Shown: one piece after another, positions 10,654 to 20,417 of the stretch | Layout: each line of letters starts with the position of its first letter | Numbering within the stretch: the stretch's first letter is position 1 | Assembly: GCF_025961225.1 (NCBI RefSeq) | Contig: NZ_JAOQNG010000001.1 | Coordinates: forward strand, 1,463,001-1,527,000 | DNA from: Azospirillum canadense | GTDB taxonomy: Bacteria; Pseudomonadota; Alphaproteobacteria; Azospirillales; Azospirillaceae | Reading direction: 5' to 3' | DNA length: 64,000 bases | Made by a program: the position numbers and the translations under genes | The notes under the pieces: model-generated | Told to the model about the DNA's origin: nothing | Seen by the model: the letters and a program-made list of their open reading frames with translations, nothing else | Database searches by the model: none

Positions 10654-11313
10654 CCCCGCGCGACGGTCGGGCCGGTGTCTTGAGCCGGACCGCCGGACAC
10701 CCACGCCAAGCTCGGCGCCAAACGAGCGGAGCCCCGATGACGCGGCAGGATCCCGACGATGTGAGCCCCCGTCCCGAGCATGTCCGGCGGGGCGCCGTTG
10801 CCAAACGGCGCGCTCGATGCGCGGCTGGCGGAGCCACGCCCTTGCGACAGGCGGGGCGGTGCCGTGCGGCCCCGCGCTGTGGCACGGGACCGGTCATAGG
10901 CTCATCGTCCGAGCGGGACCCCGTTGCCGAACCCGGGTTGCTGATTCATCATGTTCGCGTTTTGTTCAGAGAGGCGCATGAGACTCAGGCAAGCATTACC
11001 GGCCGCATGGGGGTCCAGACCCGAAACGAGGATTGCGGCCGGGCTGCCCGCAAGGGCCCACCGCGCTCTGCGCAATCCCGGTTCCGAAGGAGAGCCATCA
11101 TGACGCCGTAACCGTGACCACGCAGGCTCGCCGCCGCTCGAGCGGCGGGCTCTCACACGCCTGACCCGGAAAAGAGGAACGGGGCGCCAGCGGCAACTGG
11201 CACCCCGTCCAACGATCAGAATCCGTATAGCGCCGGATCTGCCGTCAGTCTCCTCAAAAGCGGGTCGTTCGTCAACCGCTCCGTCCGCACGGAGCGAACG
11301 GGAGACTGCATCC
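10654..11313. other. Non-coding interval with two strong palindromes
   Basis: No convincing gene is seen in these 660 bases; the open frames are Arg/Gly/Pro-rich and match GC bias. Two hairpins stand out: an 18-bp perfect palindrome CCGCCGCTCGAGCGGCGG at 11131-11148, and ACGGGGcGCCAG at 11179-11190 pairing with CTGGCaCCCCGT at 11197-11208 across a 6-nt loop. They lie just upstream of the recombinase/primase pair and could be a terminator, operators or part of a replication control region. Confidence 0.5.
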
Positions 11314-14082
11314 ATGACGTCCCGAAATCGCCCCGCCTCGACGCCTTTGACCGTAACCGCCGGCCGAAATGGCACGGACGCCACGGATAAACCGCTCCAC
11401 CAAGAGGCCGCTGAGCCGGTTGAAGCCGCACCGCCAACATCCTCAAGCGGCGCCCAGCCGATCCCCGGAGCGGGTGCGGCGCCGGCGGCCGTGACGTTCC
11501 GCGATGTGCTGGCGGCCGATGCCTGCGCGCGGTCGACGCGGCGCCGCGATGCCCAAGCCCTCAACATCCTTCTGGCGCTCTGGGGCAAGTCGCTCGACGA
11601 CCAGGTTGGAGCGGAACTGCTGGCTGATGACATCGAGCCGGTGTGTCGCACGCTGCGGGAGCGGCTTGGCTCCAACTACACCCAAAAGCGCGTCGGACAA
11701 TTCGTGGCGGCGGCCAAACGGCTGCATCTGGCGGCGCTCGACCTTACCGGACGTCCGCGGCCGGCGTCGTTGCACAAGAACGCCGGGAAGCGGCCGCCGC
11801 CGCGCAAGGTGGTCTCCCCAGCCGGATACCCACGGACTTGGCGCGGCTTGCTGGACTACCGGAACAGCACGCTGAAGTCGTGGTCGCGCGTGACGCAGTG
11901 CACGGACTACAACCATCTCCGGCAGTATCTGGAATTTGCCGACACCGATGTTCCGGATGACCGAATCCTCGGCGGATTCGCGGCGACCAAGGCGGGGTTC
12001 CTCGCCCTGAAGACCGCCCAGGGATACTCGGCGGCGTCGCTGGAGGGGTTCTCGTCCTTCCTCAACGAGCTTCATCGCGCAGCCCAACGCATGTTCCCGG
12101 CGCGTGGAACGACGGACCCGGACAGCGACGCGCCCACGTTCGGCGCCCTTCTGGACACGCATCGGGATCACGTCCCTGAGGCCGTGTTCCCGCAGCACGC
12201 GTCCACGCTGCGGGCCTTCATGGGGTACGTGCTGGCCAGCGACGACACGGCGATCGTTCCGTCGATGGCGGCCGACCACGACGACTTGGCGGCCGCCTTC
12301 CTCGCCGACCGGACCCGTGGCGGCGACGGCGCCAAGCGCGTCGCCGAGCACCGTCGTCACCTCCGGGCGCTCAAGGCCACGGCGGATCTGATCCTGCAGT
12401 CTCAGGCCAGCCAGCACGGCTTCGCAGCGGCGCTCACCGCGGGGATCCACAACTCCGGGCTCACCTTCGAGCAGGTGAGTCACGCGGCGGGGATGACCGA
12501 CACGTTGCTGCACGCGTGGGCAAAGAGTTACAGCCGTCCCCGGACGGTGGGCACCAAGGCCGGTCGCACCTTCGAGCGCATCGCCGCGCTCGAGCGCGTG
12601 CTCCGGCTGCCCGAGGCCGCGCTCTCGTCGTTGCTGGCGACCCGCGCCGATGCCGGCACGCGCGGCGACGGCGGGCGGCCGGACGAATCCATGGCCCATC
12701 GTCGGCGCGGAGGCATCCTGACGCAGTTGGAATACCGCTTCGCTCTTCCCGATCACGTCGAACAGCCGGCGCGCCGGCTCATCGCCTTCCATCGGAGCGT
12801 CAACCCAGGGCGCCGGCGCGACGGCAAGCGCTTGGTCCGCCACCGTCGGGGCGAATGGCGCAGCAACGAATTTGGGACGCCGGCCGAGGACATCACGCGC
12901 AACACCCTTGAGGGCTTCTTCGGCTGGCTACGGCTGCCGTCCGACCCCGCACAGGCCCGGGAGAGGGTGGCCGCGAGCCTTGCCGCAGAGACGCCCGACG
13001 ACACCGTGGAGGCCCACATCCCGAGCCTAATGGGCAGGGGCTGGCAGGACGCCGATCTCGACCTCTGCCAGATCACGGATGACCAACTCGTCACCGAGTT
13101 CCTCGAATTCACGGTGGTGCGCAACAAAGGGTGGAGCGGACACCAGACGCTGCTGCTGGCCAAGATCAAGGCCATCATCCATCCCAATCAGGGGTGGCTT
13201 GCGCAACACCCGGAAGAAGCCGAACGCTACAAGGGTTGGCCGTCGATCGATCCCCGGATCGATCCGGACGGCTATGAGGCGCAGGCGCGCATGTGGCGCG
13301 AGCACTGCCGGGATGCTTGGCAGGCTCTGGAAGCGATGACGCCGTCGGTCGAGCGCAAGGCGCGCCGTGAGAGCCGCAAACTCAAGCGCCTGTCCGACGT
13401 CTTCCAACTCGACGACCCGGCGCAGGCCTTGGCGCTGCTGGAGCGCCGTCTGGACGAGGACCGTCCGGTGGAGCGGATGCGGGAAGCGTCGACGGCCGTC
13501 TGGCTGCGCGATGGTCTGCTCGTCGGCATGATCAACCGCAACCCGCTGCGGGCTTACAACTACGCCATCATGACGTACCGCGCCGACAACACGGGGCATC
13601 TCTACCAGCGCCAGGATGGGTCGTGGTGGCTGCGCTACGCCCCGCACGAGTTCAAGAACGAGGAAGGCGCGGCCCAGACCGCATACGATGAGCCCATTCC
13701 CAAGGACGTCTGGCCGCTGATCGAGGCGTATCTCAAAGCGGGCCGGCCGCAGCTGTCCGGGGCCGACCACTGCGATCGCGTGTTCCTTACCCGCGACCAG
13801 CACAACAAGCACGGCTACGGCTTCCTGCCGTCCAGCATCAGCGTGCGCCTCGAAGAGCTCGTGATCCGCTACCTGCCCGAGTATCGCCCGTGGCGCGCCC
13901 ACACTTGGCGCCACATCATTGCGACCAGTTGGCTCCGGAGCCACCCGAACGACTTTCTCAACGTCGCCCTGATTCTGCACGACAAGTTCGAAACGGTCAT
14001 GCGCAACTACAGCCATTTGCGCGTCGCCGATGGTCTGCAGAAGTACCACGAGCATTTCCACGGCCTGTTGGAGGGCGTGTGA
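11314..14082 (+). CDS. Very large tyrosine-recombinase-like protein (922 aa) with an HTH-like segment
   Basis: The C-terminal quarter has the tyrosine recombinase constellation: an Arg in INRNPLRAYNYAIM, Lys in HEFKNEEGAAQ, His863-x-x-Arg866 (AHTWRHIIATSW), His889 (LILHDKFETV) and Tyr899 (MRNYSHL). The N-terminal two thirds are long and unrecognised, with a segment near 370-440 (LTFEQVSHAAGMTDTLLHAW) that looks like an XRE-type helix-turn-helix. At 922 residues it is more than twice the size of a normal integrase. Its stop overlaps the start of the primase-helicase gene (TGATG), so the two are probably translated together, suggesting roles in the same process, such as resolution or replication of the excised element. 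Substrate unknown. Confidence 0.75.
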   Translation: MTSRNRPASTPLTVTAGRNGTDATDKPLHQEAAEPVEAAPPTSSSGAQPIPGAGAAPAAVTFRDVLAADACARSTRRRDAQALNILLALWGKSLDDQVGAELLADDIEPVCRTLRERLGSNYTQKRVGQFVAAAKRLHLAALDLTGRPRPASLHKNAGKRPPPRKVVSPAGYPRTWRGLLDYRNSTLKSWSRVTQCTDYNHLRQYLEFADTDVPDDRILGGFAATKAGFLALKTAQGYSAASLEGFSSFLNELHRAAQRMFPARGTTDPDSDAPTFGALLDTHRDHVPEAVFPQHASTLRAFMGYVLASDDTAIVPSMAADHDDLAAAFLADRTRGGDGAKRVAEHRRHLRALKATADLILQSQASQHGFAAALTAGIHNSGLTFEQVSHAAGMTDTLLHAWAKSYSRPRTVGTKAGRTFERIAALERVLRLPEAALSSLLATRADAGTRGDGGRPDESMAHRRRGGILTQLEYRFALPDHVEQPARRLIAFHRSVNPGRRRDGKRLVRHRRGEWRSNEFGTPAEDITRNTLEGFFGWLRLPSDPAQARERVAASLAAETPDDTVEAHIPSLMGRGWQDADLDLCQITDDQLVTEFLEFTVVRNKGWSGHQTLLLAKIKAIIHPNQGWLAQHPEEAERYKGWPSIDPRIDPDGYEAQARMWREHCRDAWQALEAMTPSVERKARRESRKLKRLSDVFQLDDPAQALALLERRLDEDRPVERMREASTAVWLRDGLLVGMINRNPLRAYNYAIMTYRADNTGHLYQRQDGSWWLRYAPHEFKNEEGAAQTAYDEPIPKDVWPLIEAYLKAGRPQLSGADHCDRVFLTRDQHNKHGYGFLPSSISVRLEELVIRYLPEYRPWRAHTWRHIIATSWLRSHPNDFLNVALILHDKFETVMRNYSHLRVADGLQKYHEHFHGLLEGV

Positions 14083-17000
14083 TGCCCGGTGAGCGGAACC
14101 CCCGGCTCGGCGCGGCGCTCGAGTACGCCGCACTCGGGCTGCGCGTCGTCCCCGGCCACTGGGTTCACCGCGAGGGGCGCTGCTCCTGTGGCAATCCGGA
14201 GTGCACGTCCCCCGGCAAGCATCCGCGCAGTCGGCATGGCTACAAGGACGCGACGGTCGACCCACGGCTCCTGCGCGAGGTCTGGCGCCGTAGCCCCTAC
14301 GCCAACGTGATGATCGCCACCGGCCCGGAGTCGGGGATCTGGGTGCTGGACATTGACCCGCGGCACGGTGGGGCGGACAGCTTGGCGGCGCTGCTCGACG
14401 CCCACGGCGCGCTGCCGGAGACGCTGGTTGCAGCGAGCGGCGGCGGTGGATGGCATTACTTTTTCCGGTGGGTGCCGGACCGCCCTGTGCCCTCGCGCAG
14501 CGGCGCGCTCGGCGCCGGGCTCGACATCCGCGGCGCCAAGGGCGTCATCGTGGCGCCGCCGTCGATGCACGCCAGCGGCGTCGCCTATGCGTGGGTGGAC
14601 GGCCGCGGGCCGGGGGCGCGCCCCATCGCCGATCCACCGGCGTGGCTGCTGGACTGTGCGCAAACTGGGCGGTCGGGGGCGCCGCTCCGCGCCGCGCCTC
14701 CTGTTGGGCGCCTTGGTGTGGCCACGGGGGCGCCCTCCAGTCATCCTTCCGACGGCGCGGCGGAGCGCGGGTTGCCCCGGGCCTCCGCCGAGCGCGTCGA
14801 TTCGCCAAGCGTGCCGGCGGGCGGCGGGGCGGGCGGCGCCCCATCCCCCCGGCGCCCCGCCGAAGCCGTGTCGCTGCCGGCTTACGTCGAGGCGGCGTTT
14901 CGCACGGAGATCGCGCGCGTGGAGGGAGCCACGCCGGGAACGCGGAACGAGACGCTGCTGGCCGCGGCGCGCGCGCTCGGCACGCTGGTCGCCGCCGGCG
15001 CGCTCGGTGAGCCGCTGGTGCGGGCCACGCTGACCGCGGCGGCGCTGCGGGCCGGCTTGAGCGAGCCGGAGATCACGCGCACCGTCGAGTCCGGCCTTGG
15101 CTACGGCTTGGCGCGGCCCCGCGACCTGACGACCGTGGTCGGCCGGTCGCAACGCCCCCCGAACGCCGAGGCCCAGGCGGTGCGCCAGCGGCGCCTCGCC
15201 GACAATCCGGCGGCGCTGGCCTTCGTGACTGATGGCTTGGGGCTGGACGCAGAGACGCGTCGGCATTTCCAGCTGGGGCTCGACCCTCCGTACCAGAGCC
15301 GCAAAACCGGGTTGACGCGCGCCGACAGCCTCACCATCCCGATCCGCTCGGCCGAAGGCGCCGCGCTCGGCGCCTTTTGCCGCGCGGACATTCCCGGGGT
15401 GACGCGCAATCCGCGCGCCCGGCTGTGGAGCGCTGGCGAGCCGGTGACCTTCTTCGCCTACCCGCAGACGGCGCAGACCACGGCCGTGGTGGTCGATCTG
15501 CTCGACCTTCTCCGCCTGTGGCAGGAGTGCCGGGCGGTGCCGCCGGCCGAGCGACCGCAGTTCATCGCCTCCACCGGCGCCGAGCGGTTTCCCACGGCGT
15601 GGGGCGATCCAGCCTTCTGGCAGCGATGGCGCCGTGTTGTCATCGGGCTGCCGGACCGCGGCAGCGCCGAGCGGTCCTTGGCGATCGCACGAGCCGCCGG
15701 TCGACCGGTCACCGACATGGCGGCCCGCGCCCCGTGGCTTGAGCATTTTCGAGCCGGTGGGACGATCGCGCAGGTCCTTGAGGCGATCGATACGGCCGAG
15801 CCGGTCGGCGAGCCGGCGCCTCACCCAGCGTCCGATGACCAAGCGCTCGGACGAAGCGCGTACCGTCCGGTCGATCTTGGGCGCTCGTACCACCGTGGCC
15901 ATCTCTACTACCCGGTCGACACCCTGTTCCGAGACCAGGAGATCGACGGCAACGGTTTGGCGCGGGTCGTCGAACGGCGGGAGACGATGGTCGTGCGCTC
16001 CGACGGCAGCCTGTTGAGCATCGTCGAGGTGCCGGCACCACGCGGCACGCCGGCCGACCGCCGGGTGCTGCGCCTCTCCGACGGCACACTGATCGAGGAG
16101 CGGCCGCAGTCCTCGACCGCCGCAAGCTGGTCTTGGGACGCGGTGGACGGCTACATCCGGGCCAAGAAGGCCGGCCATCCGGCGGCGACGCGGCCGCTCG
16201 GCGCCATCGTCGCCGAGATCATGGCGATCTTGAAGGCCACCGTCTGGTTGCCCTACGAGGATGATCACACGATCTTGGCGCTGGCCGCCGTCGTGAGCTT
16301 CGGGCAAGCCGTGTTCGACGCGGTGCCGCTCATTCTGCTGTGCGGCGAACCGGACAGCGGCAAAAGCACGTTGGGCATTGCCATGGCCAACCTGTCCGCC
16401 AACGGCAGCATCGTCGGGCAGGTCAGTGCGGCGGCGGCGGCGCGCCTCATTCATGAGACGCGCGGCCTCGTGGTCCTGGACGATTTGGAAAAGATCGCCT
16501 CGCGGTCGGGCGACGACACGTCCTTCTCCGAACTCGTGCAGTGGCTCAAGGTGAGCTACAACAAGAACACGGCGGTCAAGGTCTGGGTGGACACCGCGCG
16601 TGGCATGGCGGTGCGCCGCCTCAATGGCTTCGGCGTGAAGATCGTCAACAACACGGGCGGCGCCGACGGGATCCTCGGCAGCCGGATGATCCGGATTCAA
16701 ACCCGAAAGATGCCCGCGGCGGTGGCCAGCGTGCGCGCGAAGGCCACGGTTGCGGATCCCGCGCGCCTGCAGGCGATTCGGGACGAACTGCACACCTGGG
16801 TGTTCGAGAACGCCGCGGTGATCGATCAGACCTACCGCCGCCTCACCCCGGCGGTGCAGGATCGCGCGGAACAGATTGCGGCCCCTCTGCGAACGTTCGC
16901 CCAGCTCTGCGGCGAGGCCGTTTCGGCGTCTCTGGAGGCGGCGCTCGCGCGCAGCGCCAGCCGGCCGGTGGAGTTCGACGACCCCATCGCCCTGTTGCAG

Positions 17001-17396
17001 GAGGCCGCCGCCACCTTGGTCCGGCAGGGATTCCGCGAGGTCAACCCGAGCCACCTGATTCTCGAAATGCGGCGTCTGGTCGACACGGATTTCGGCAAGC
17101 GGGCCACGACCGACATTCCGGAGTGGGAGCAGCCGGGCTGGGTCGGGCGCACACTGCGCAACCGCGACATCATCGATCCCGGCCATCCGGGATTTCGCAA
17201 GCGGGTGAGGCAGCGCAACCTGCGCTTCTACCCATTCAGCCGGAACTTCCTCACCGAAGCGCTCGCGGATCCGGACACCACCGTGCGCGACCCGGCCAGC
17301 TTTTGTCAGGGGTGTGGCGGCTGCGCCTATCAGGCGGTGGGATGCACGCTGATGGAGGCGGAGACACGGTCGCAACGGCGCCCTCGCCGTGACTGA
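14082..17396 (+). CDS. Prim-Pol / P-loop ATPase replication protein
   Basis: A 1104-residue multidomain protein. Residues 1-190 match bifunctional primase-polymerase: VLDIDPRHGGADSL gives the catalytic DxD, GGGGWHYFFRW the conserved His, and GLDIRGAKGVIVAPPS the third motif. A PriCT-like helical region lies near 270-350 and a Toprim-like region near 380-560. The ATPase domain has Walker A GEPDSGKST (755-763) and Walker B LVVLDDLEK (796-804). The C-terminus has a Cys cluster (CQGCGGC, then a fourth Cys) that may bind zinc. Such proteins initiate replication of plasmids, satellites and integrative elements. The gene overlaps the upstream recombinase by one base and gives the island an autonomous replication module (inference). 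Confidence 0.85.
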   Translation: MPGERNPRLGAALEYAALGLRVVPGHWVHREGRCSCGNPECTSPGKHPRSRHGYKDATVDPRLLREVWRRSPYANVMIATGPESGIWVLDIDPRHGGADSLAALLDAHGALPETLVAASGGGGWHYFFRWVPDRPVPSRSGALGAGLDIRGAKGVIVAPPSMHASGVAYAWVDGRGPGARPIADPPAWLLDCAQTGRSGAPLRAAPPVGRLGVATGAPSSHPSDGAAERGLPRASAERVDSPSVPAGGGAGGAPSPRRPAEAVSLPAYVEAAFRTEIARVEGATPGTRNETLLAAARALGTLVAAGALGEPLVRATLTAAALRAGLSEPEITRTVESGLGYGLARPRDLTTVVGRSQRPPNAEAQAVRQRRLADNPAALAFVTDGLGLDAETRRHFQLGLDPPYQSRKTGLTRADSLTIPIRSAEGAALGAFCRADIPGVTRNPRARLWSAGEPVTFFAYPQTAQTTAVVVDLLDLLRLWQECRAVPPAERPQFIASTGAERFPTAWGDPAFWQRWRRVVIGLPDRGSAERSLAIARAAGRPVTDMAARAPWLEHFRAGGTIAQVLEAIDTAEPVGEPAPHPASDDQALGRSAYRPVDLGRSYHRGHLYYPVDTLFRDQEIDGNGLARVVERRETMVVRSDGSLLSIVEVPAPRGTPADRRVLRLSDGTLIEERPQSSTAASWSWDAVDGYIRAKKAGHPAATRPLGAIVAEIMAILKATVWLPYEDDHTILALAAVVSFGQAVFDAVPLILLCGEPDSGKSTLGIAMANLSANGSIVGQVSAAAAARLIHETRGLVVLDDLEKIASRSGDDTSFSELVQWLKVSYNKNTAVKVWVDTARGMAVRRLNGFGVKIVNNTGGADGILGSRMIRIQTRKMPAAVASVRAKATVADPARLQAIRDELHTWVFENAAVIDQTYRRLTPAVQDRAEQIAAPLRTFAQLCGEAVSASLEAALARSASRPVEFDDPIALLQEAAATLVRQGFREVNPSHLILEMRRLVDTDFGKRATTDIPEWEQPGWVGRTLRNRDIIDPGHPGFRKRVRQRNLRFYPFSRNFLTEALADPDTTVRDPASFCQGCGGCAYQAVGCTLMEAETRSQRRPRRD

Positions 17397-17579
17397 AGCC
17401 ACACTGTGGTGCGCAGCCGGACTTCGCGCGGCTGAACCCGTTACTCGCGTTACAGGTCTTGCGGGAGATGGATTCACGTCTTCGGCCCTGGTGGCTCATA
17501 GCCCACCTGGAAGGTGGTCGCATGCCCTCCTAGGCTCACCCACGCGGACGGCCGTTCAGACATCCTAGCCTTGCGATTA

Positions 17580-17638
17580 GGGCGCGTTGGCAAAGGGGTG
17601 GCGAGTTGAAGAAGATTTCCCTAACTCATGCCGGATGG
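17580..17638. repeat. Remnant of an IS5/IS427-type insertion sequence end
   Basis: GGGCGCGTTGGCAAAG at 17580-17595 differs by one base from the outer end of the intact IS at 21291 read inward (GGGCGCTTTGGCAAAG). Similarity continues with one indel through TTGAAGAAG and TTTCCC to the CCGGATGG that matches the transposase start context, then stops abruptly. TA precedes it at 17578-17579, as for the intact IS. It is a second IS copy, inverted relative to the first, of which only about 59 bp survive. Confidence 0.75.
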
Positions 17639-17889
17639 AAGCCGAGTATCGTGTCCGCCACCGAGACGGCCATTGGATCTGGGTCTGGCAGCGCTCGATC
17701 GGCGTGCGGGACGAGACCGGACGGCTGCGCCGCATGATCGGCAGTATTCTCGACGTGACCGCGCGGCACGAGGCCGAGGCGGCGCTGCGCGAGAGCGAGC
17801 GCCGGCTCACGGAAACCATCATCCTACAAAGCAGTGGAAAAGGTATCGGTGTTGCGGCGTTCAGTCTCCCCGGCTGGACGCCGCAATGA
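17635..17889 (+). pseudogene. PAS/PAC domain fragment of a sensor protein
   Basis: Residues EYRVRHRDGHWIWVWQRS, RDETGRLRRMIGSILDVT and ALRESERRL are a PAS C-terminal half plus PAC segment, as found in sensor kinases. The frame starts at the junction with the IS remnant and loses similarity after about 17822, so it is a fragment with neither N-terminus nor output domain. The following 270 bases hold no recognisable gene; a 34-codon frame at 17929-18033 is too short to judge. It may be debris of the locus that gave rise to the neighbouring PAS regulator. Confidence 0.7.
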
Positions 17890-18163
17890 TATCTACCTGC
17901 TGACAAAGCCGGCCTCGTCCTTCGCGATATGCCCTCTGAACTGACGTATAGGCACGGCCACGCGGTGTTGAACGAGCATATCGTTGCACAGGGGAAGGAG
18001 CTTTCATATACCCCCGATGACACGACCTCCTAAGAACAGTGAGCAACGCGGCGTCCGTTAAGCTTCTGGGGTGCCGCGCATCTTTGTCTGTCCTTCAGCC
18101 CCCCTCTCTGCGCCGTCACCCTCTGGGAATTCGTCCTATGAGTGCTTCCACGGAGGGAATGAA

Positions 18164-20401
18164 GTGAGCGCGGCGGACGGTTTCCCCGGCGGCGGCATCA
18201 TGGGCGAATGCGTGCGAACCCACGACTGGACGGCCACGCCTCTCGGGCCGGCAGAGACTTGGCCACAGTCGCTCCGCACCGCCTTGAGCATCATGCTGAA
18301 TTCCGCCTTCCCCACCTACCTGGCCTGGGGGCCGGAACTGACGAGCTTCTACAATGATGCCTACATTCCGATCATGGGTGACAAACCGAACGGCCTCGGG
18401 CGGCCGTTCCCCGAGGTCTGGTCGGAGGTGTGGGACACCATCGGTCCGATCACCGAGCGGGCCATGCACGGCGAAGCCAGCTACTTCGAGGACCTGCCGC
18501 TGACGCTTATGCGCCGCGGCCATCCCGAGGCAACATGGTTCTCGTTCTCCTACAGCCCCATTCGTGATGAGACGGGCGGGGTTGGCGGGGTCCTGTGCAC
18601 GGTCCATGAGACCACCCAGCGTGTCCACGCCGAGACGGCCCTGCGCCAAAGCGAGGCGCGGCTCCAGGCCGCCATCGATCTCGTCGATGTCTCACCCTAC
18701 TCATGGGATCCGGCAACCGGTGCGCTGGACTGGGATGCTCGCCTGAGGGCCATGTGGGGCCTGTCCCCGAATACGCCGGTCTCCAAAGATGTCTGGATGT
18801 CCGGCATTCATCCTGAGGACCGGGCCCAGGTCGAAGCCGCGCTGGCCCATTGTCTCGATCCCACGAGCGATGGTGTCTACCACATCGACTATCGCGTCAT
18901 CGGGATTGAGGACGGGGTCGAGCGCTGGGTCTCCACCCATGGCCAGACCACCTTCGAAAATGGCCAGCCGGTGGGCTTCATCGGGGTTGCGCTTGAGATA
19001 ACCGAGCGCAAGCGGGCCGAGGCGGCCCTGCGTGAGAGCGAGGCCCGGCTCTCGGCGATCCTGGACCAGCTGCCGGTCGGTGTGGGGCTCGCCGACCAGG
19101 AGGGGCGCATCACGCTGGGGAACCGGATGCTTCAGCAATACACCCTCGTCAACATCCCCTCCAGAAGCTCGAAGCAAGTTGGGCGTTGGCGAGCCTACAC
19201 CCCCGAGGGCCAGCCTCTCAGCCCCTCAGACTATCCAGGCGCGCGGGCGTTGCGGGGCGAAACGGTCGTTCCCGGGATCGACTTCATCTTCACCTTGCCG
19301 GACGGGCGGGAGGCGTGGACGCGCGTGAGCGCTGCGCCCTTCCACAACGCCGCCCTGGAGAGCCTGGGCGCGGTCTTCGTGGTGCAGGACATCGACCGTG
19401 AGAAGCGGGCCGAGGAGCGCTTCCGCGAGTTCGCGGCGCATTCCACGAACGCGTTCTGGATCGCCAACGCGGGAGACCGAACGGTTGAATATCTCAACCC
19501 GGTCTTCGAGACGGTTTTCGGGACAGCGCATAACGGCTTCCGGCAGGACATAAGCCGGTGGATCGAGGTCGTTCATCCCGATGACCGCGCCCGCGTCGTA
19601 GAGGCTTTCGGCAGGACTGCGCTCGGTGTGGTCTCCGTGGAGGAGTTCCGCATTACCCGATCCGACGGGGCGTTGCGTTGGATCCGCAACACCTTCTTCC
19701 CCATCCGGAACGAACAGGGTCAGATCCGGCGCACCGGTGGCATTGCCCAGGACATCACGCGCCATGAAGGGCGCTTCGTGTATATCGTCGACGCAGATGG
19801 GACCTCACGCGAGAGCCTCTCTCGCGTGCTCCGGGAGGCCGGTTATGACGTCAGAGCCTTCCCTTCCGGCAAAGCCTTTCTGGAGTCGGCACCCGCCCTG
19901 GTGTCAGGCTGCGTCGTGCTCGACATCCAGCAACCTGACGCGGGTGGCCTCACCATCCCGAGAGAACTCAAGGCTCGGCGGATCGGGCTGCCGGTGATCG
20001 TTTTGGGTGATGCCGAAGGCGACGTAACCTTTGGTGTGCACGTGATGAAGGCCGGCGCGGTGGATTTCCTGCCGTTGCCTTATCGTACCGATACCCTGCT
20101 CGCCGCCGTCGCATCAGCCGCGGCTGACATTCGTCAGACTGAAGAGGCCGAGCACGAGGCCGGCTGGGCCCGGGCTCGCATGGCCGAGATGTCGGAGCGG
20201 GAACGGGAGGTGTTGGCCGGCATTCTGGCTGGCCAGACGAACAAGCAGATCGGGCGGGACATCGGCATCAGCCCGCGCACGGTGGAGGCCCATCGGGCCC
20301 ATGTCATGCAGCGGCTTGGTGCGAAGACTGTGGCCGATGCGGTGCGGATTGCCGCATCAGCGGGCGTGCAGGCGCCGCGGCGGTCAAGTGATGGAGGCTA
20401 G
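18164..20401 (+). CDS. Multi-PAS sensor fused to degenerate receiver and LuxR/FixJ-type HTH
   Basis: A 745-residue signalling protein. Four PAS-type modules follow one another to about residue 545, each ending in a PAC-like segment (for example VALEITERKRAEAALRESEA). Next come a FixJ-like receiver (about 548-665) and a LuxR-type HTH (LSEREREVLAGILAGQTNKQ ending in AHRAHVMQRLGAK). The receiver keeps Asp587 (CVVLDIQQPD), but its N-terminal acidic pocket reads IVDADG and the conserved Lys is replaced (DFLPLPY, Leu638), so phosphorylation is doubtful. No kinase domain is present. GTG 18164 was chosen because GGAGGGAATGAA lies directly upstream; the frame is open back to 18071. The stop codon TAG abuts the IS insertion. 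Confidence 0.85.
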   Translation: MSAADGFPGGGIMGECVRTHDWTATPLGPAETWPQSLRTALSIMLNSAFPTYLAWGPELTSFYNDAYIPIMGDKPNGLGRPFPEVWSEVWDTIGPITERAMHGEASYFEDLPLTLMRRGHPEATWFSFSYSPIRDETGGVGGVLCTVHETTQRVHAETALRQSEARLQAAIDLVDVSPYSWDPATGALDWDARLRAMWGLSPNTPVSKDVWMSGIHPEDRAQVEAALAHCLDPTSDGVYHIDYRVIGIEDGVERWVSTHGQTTFENGQPVGFIGVALEITERKRAEAALRESEARLSAILDQLPVGVGLADQEGRITLGNRMLQQYTLVNIPSRSSKQVGRWRAYTPEGQPLSPSDYPGARALRGETVVPGIDFIFTLPDGREAWTRVSAAPFHNAALESLGAVFVVQDIDREKRAEERFREFAAHSTNAFWIANAGDRTVEYLNPVFETVFGTAHNGFRQDISRWIEVVHPDDRARVVEAFGRTALGVVSVEEFRITRSDGALRWIRNTFFPIRNEQGQIRRTGGIAQDITRHEGRFVYIVDADGTSRESLSRVLREAGYDVRAFPSGKAFLESAPALVSGCVVLDIQQPDAGGLTIPRELKARRIGLPVIVLGDAEGDVTFGVHVMKAGAVDFLPLPYRTDTLLAAVASAAADIRQTEEAEHEAGWARARMAEMSEREREVLAGILAGQTNKQIGRDIGISPRTVEAHRAHVMQRLGAKTVADAVRIAASAGVQAPRRSSDGG

Positions 20402-20417
20402 GCCATGTCGGCAAAGC

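Noticed and set aside
10738..11111. Open frame starting MTRQDPDDVSPRPEHVRR after the integrase
   Set aside because: No good ribosome-binding site, Arg/Gly-rich composition without domain-like segments, and it runs through spacer DNA up to the palindromes. Could be a small gene but support is too weak.
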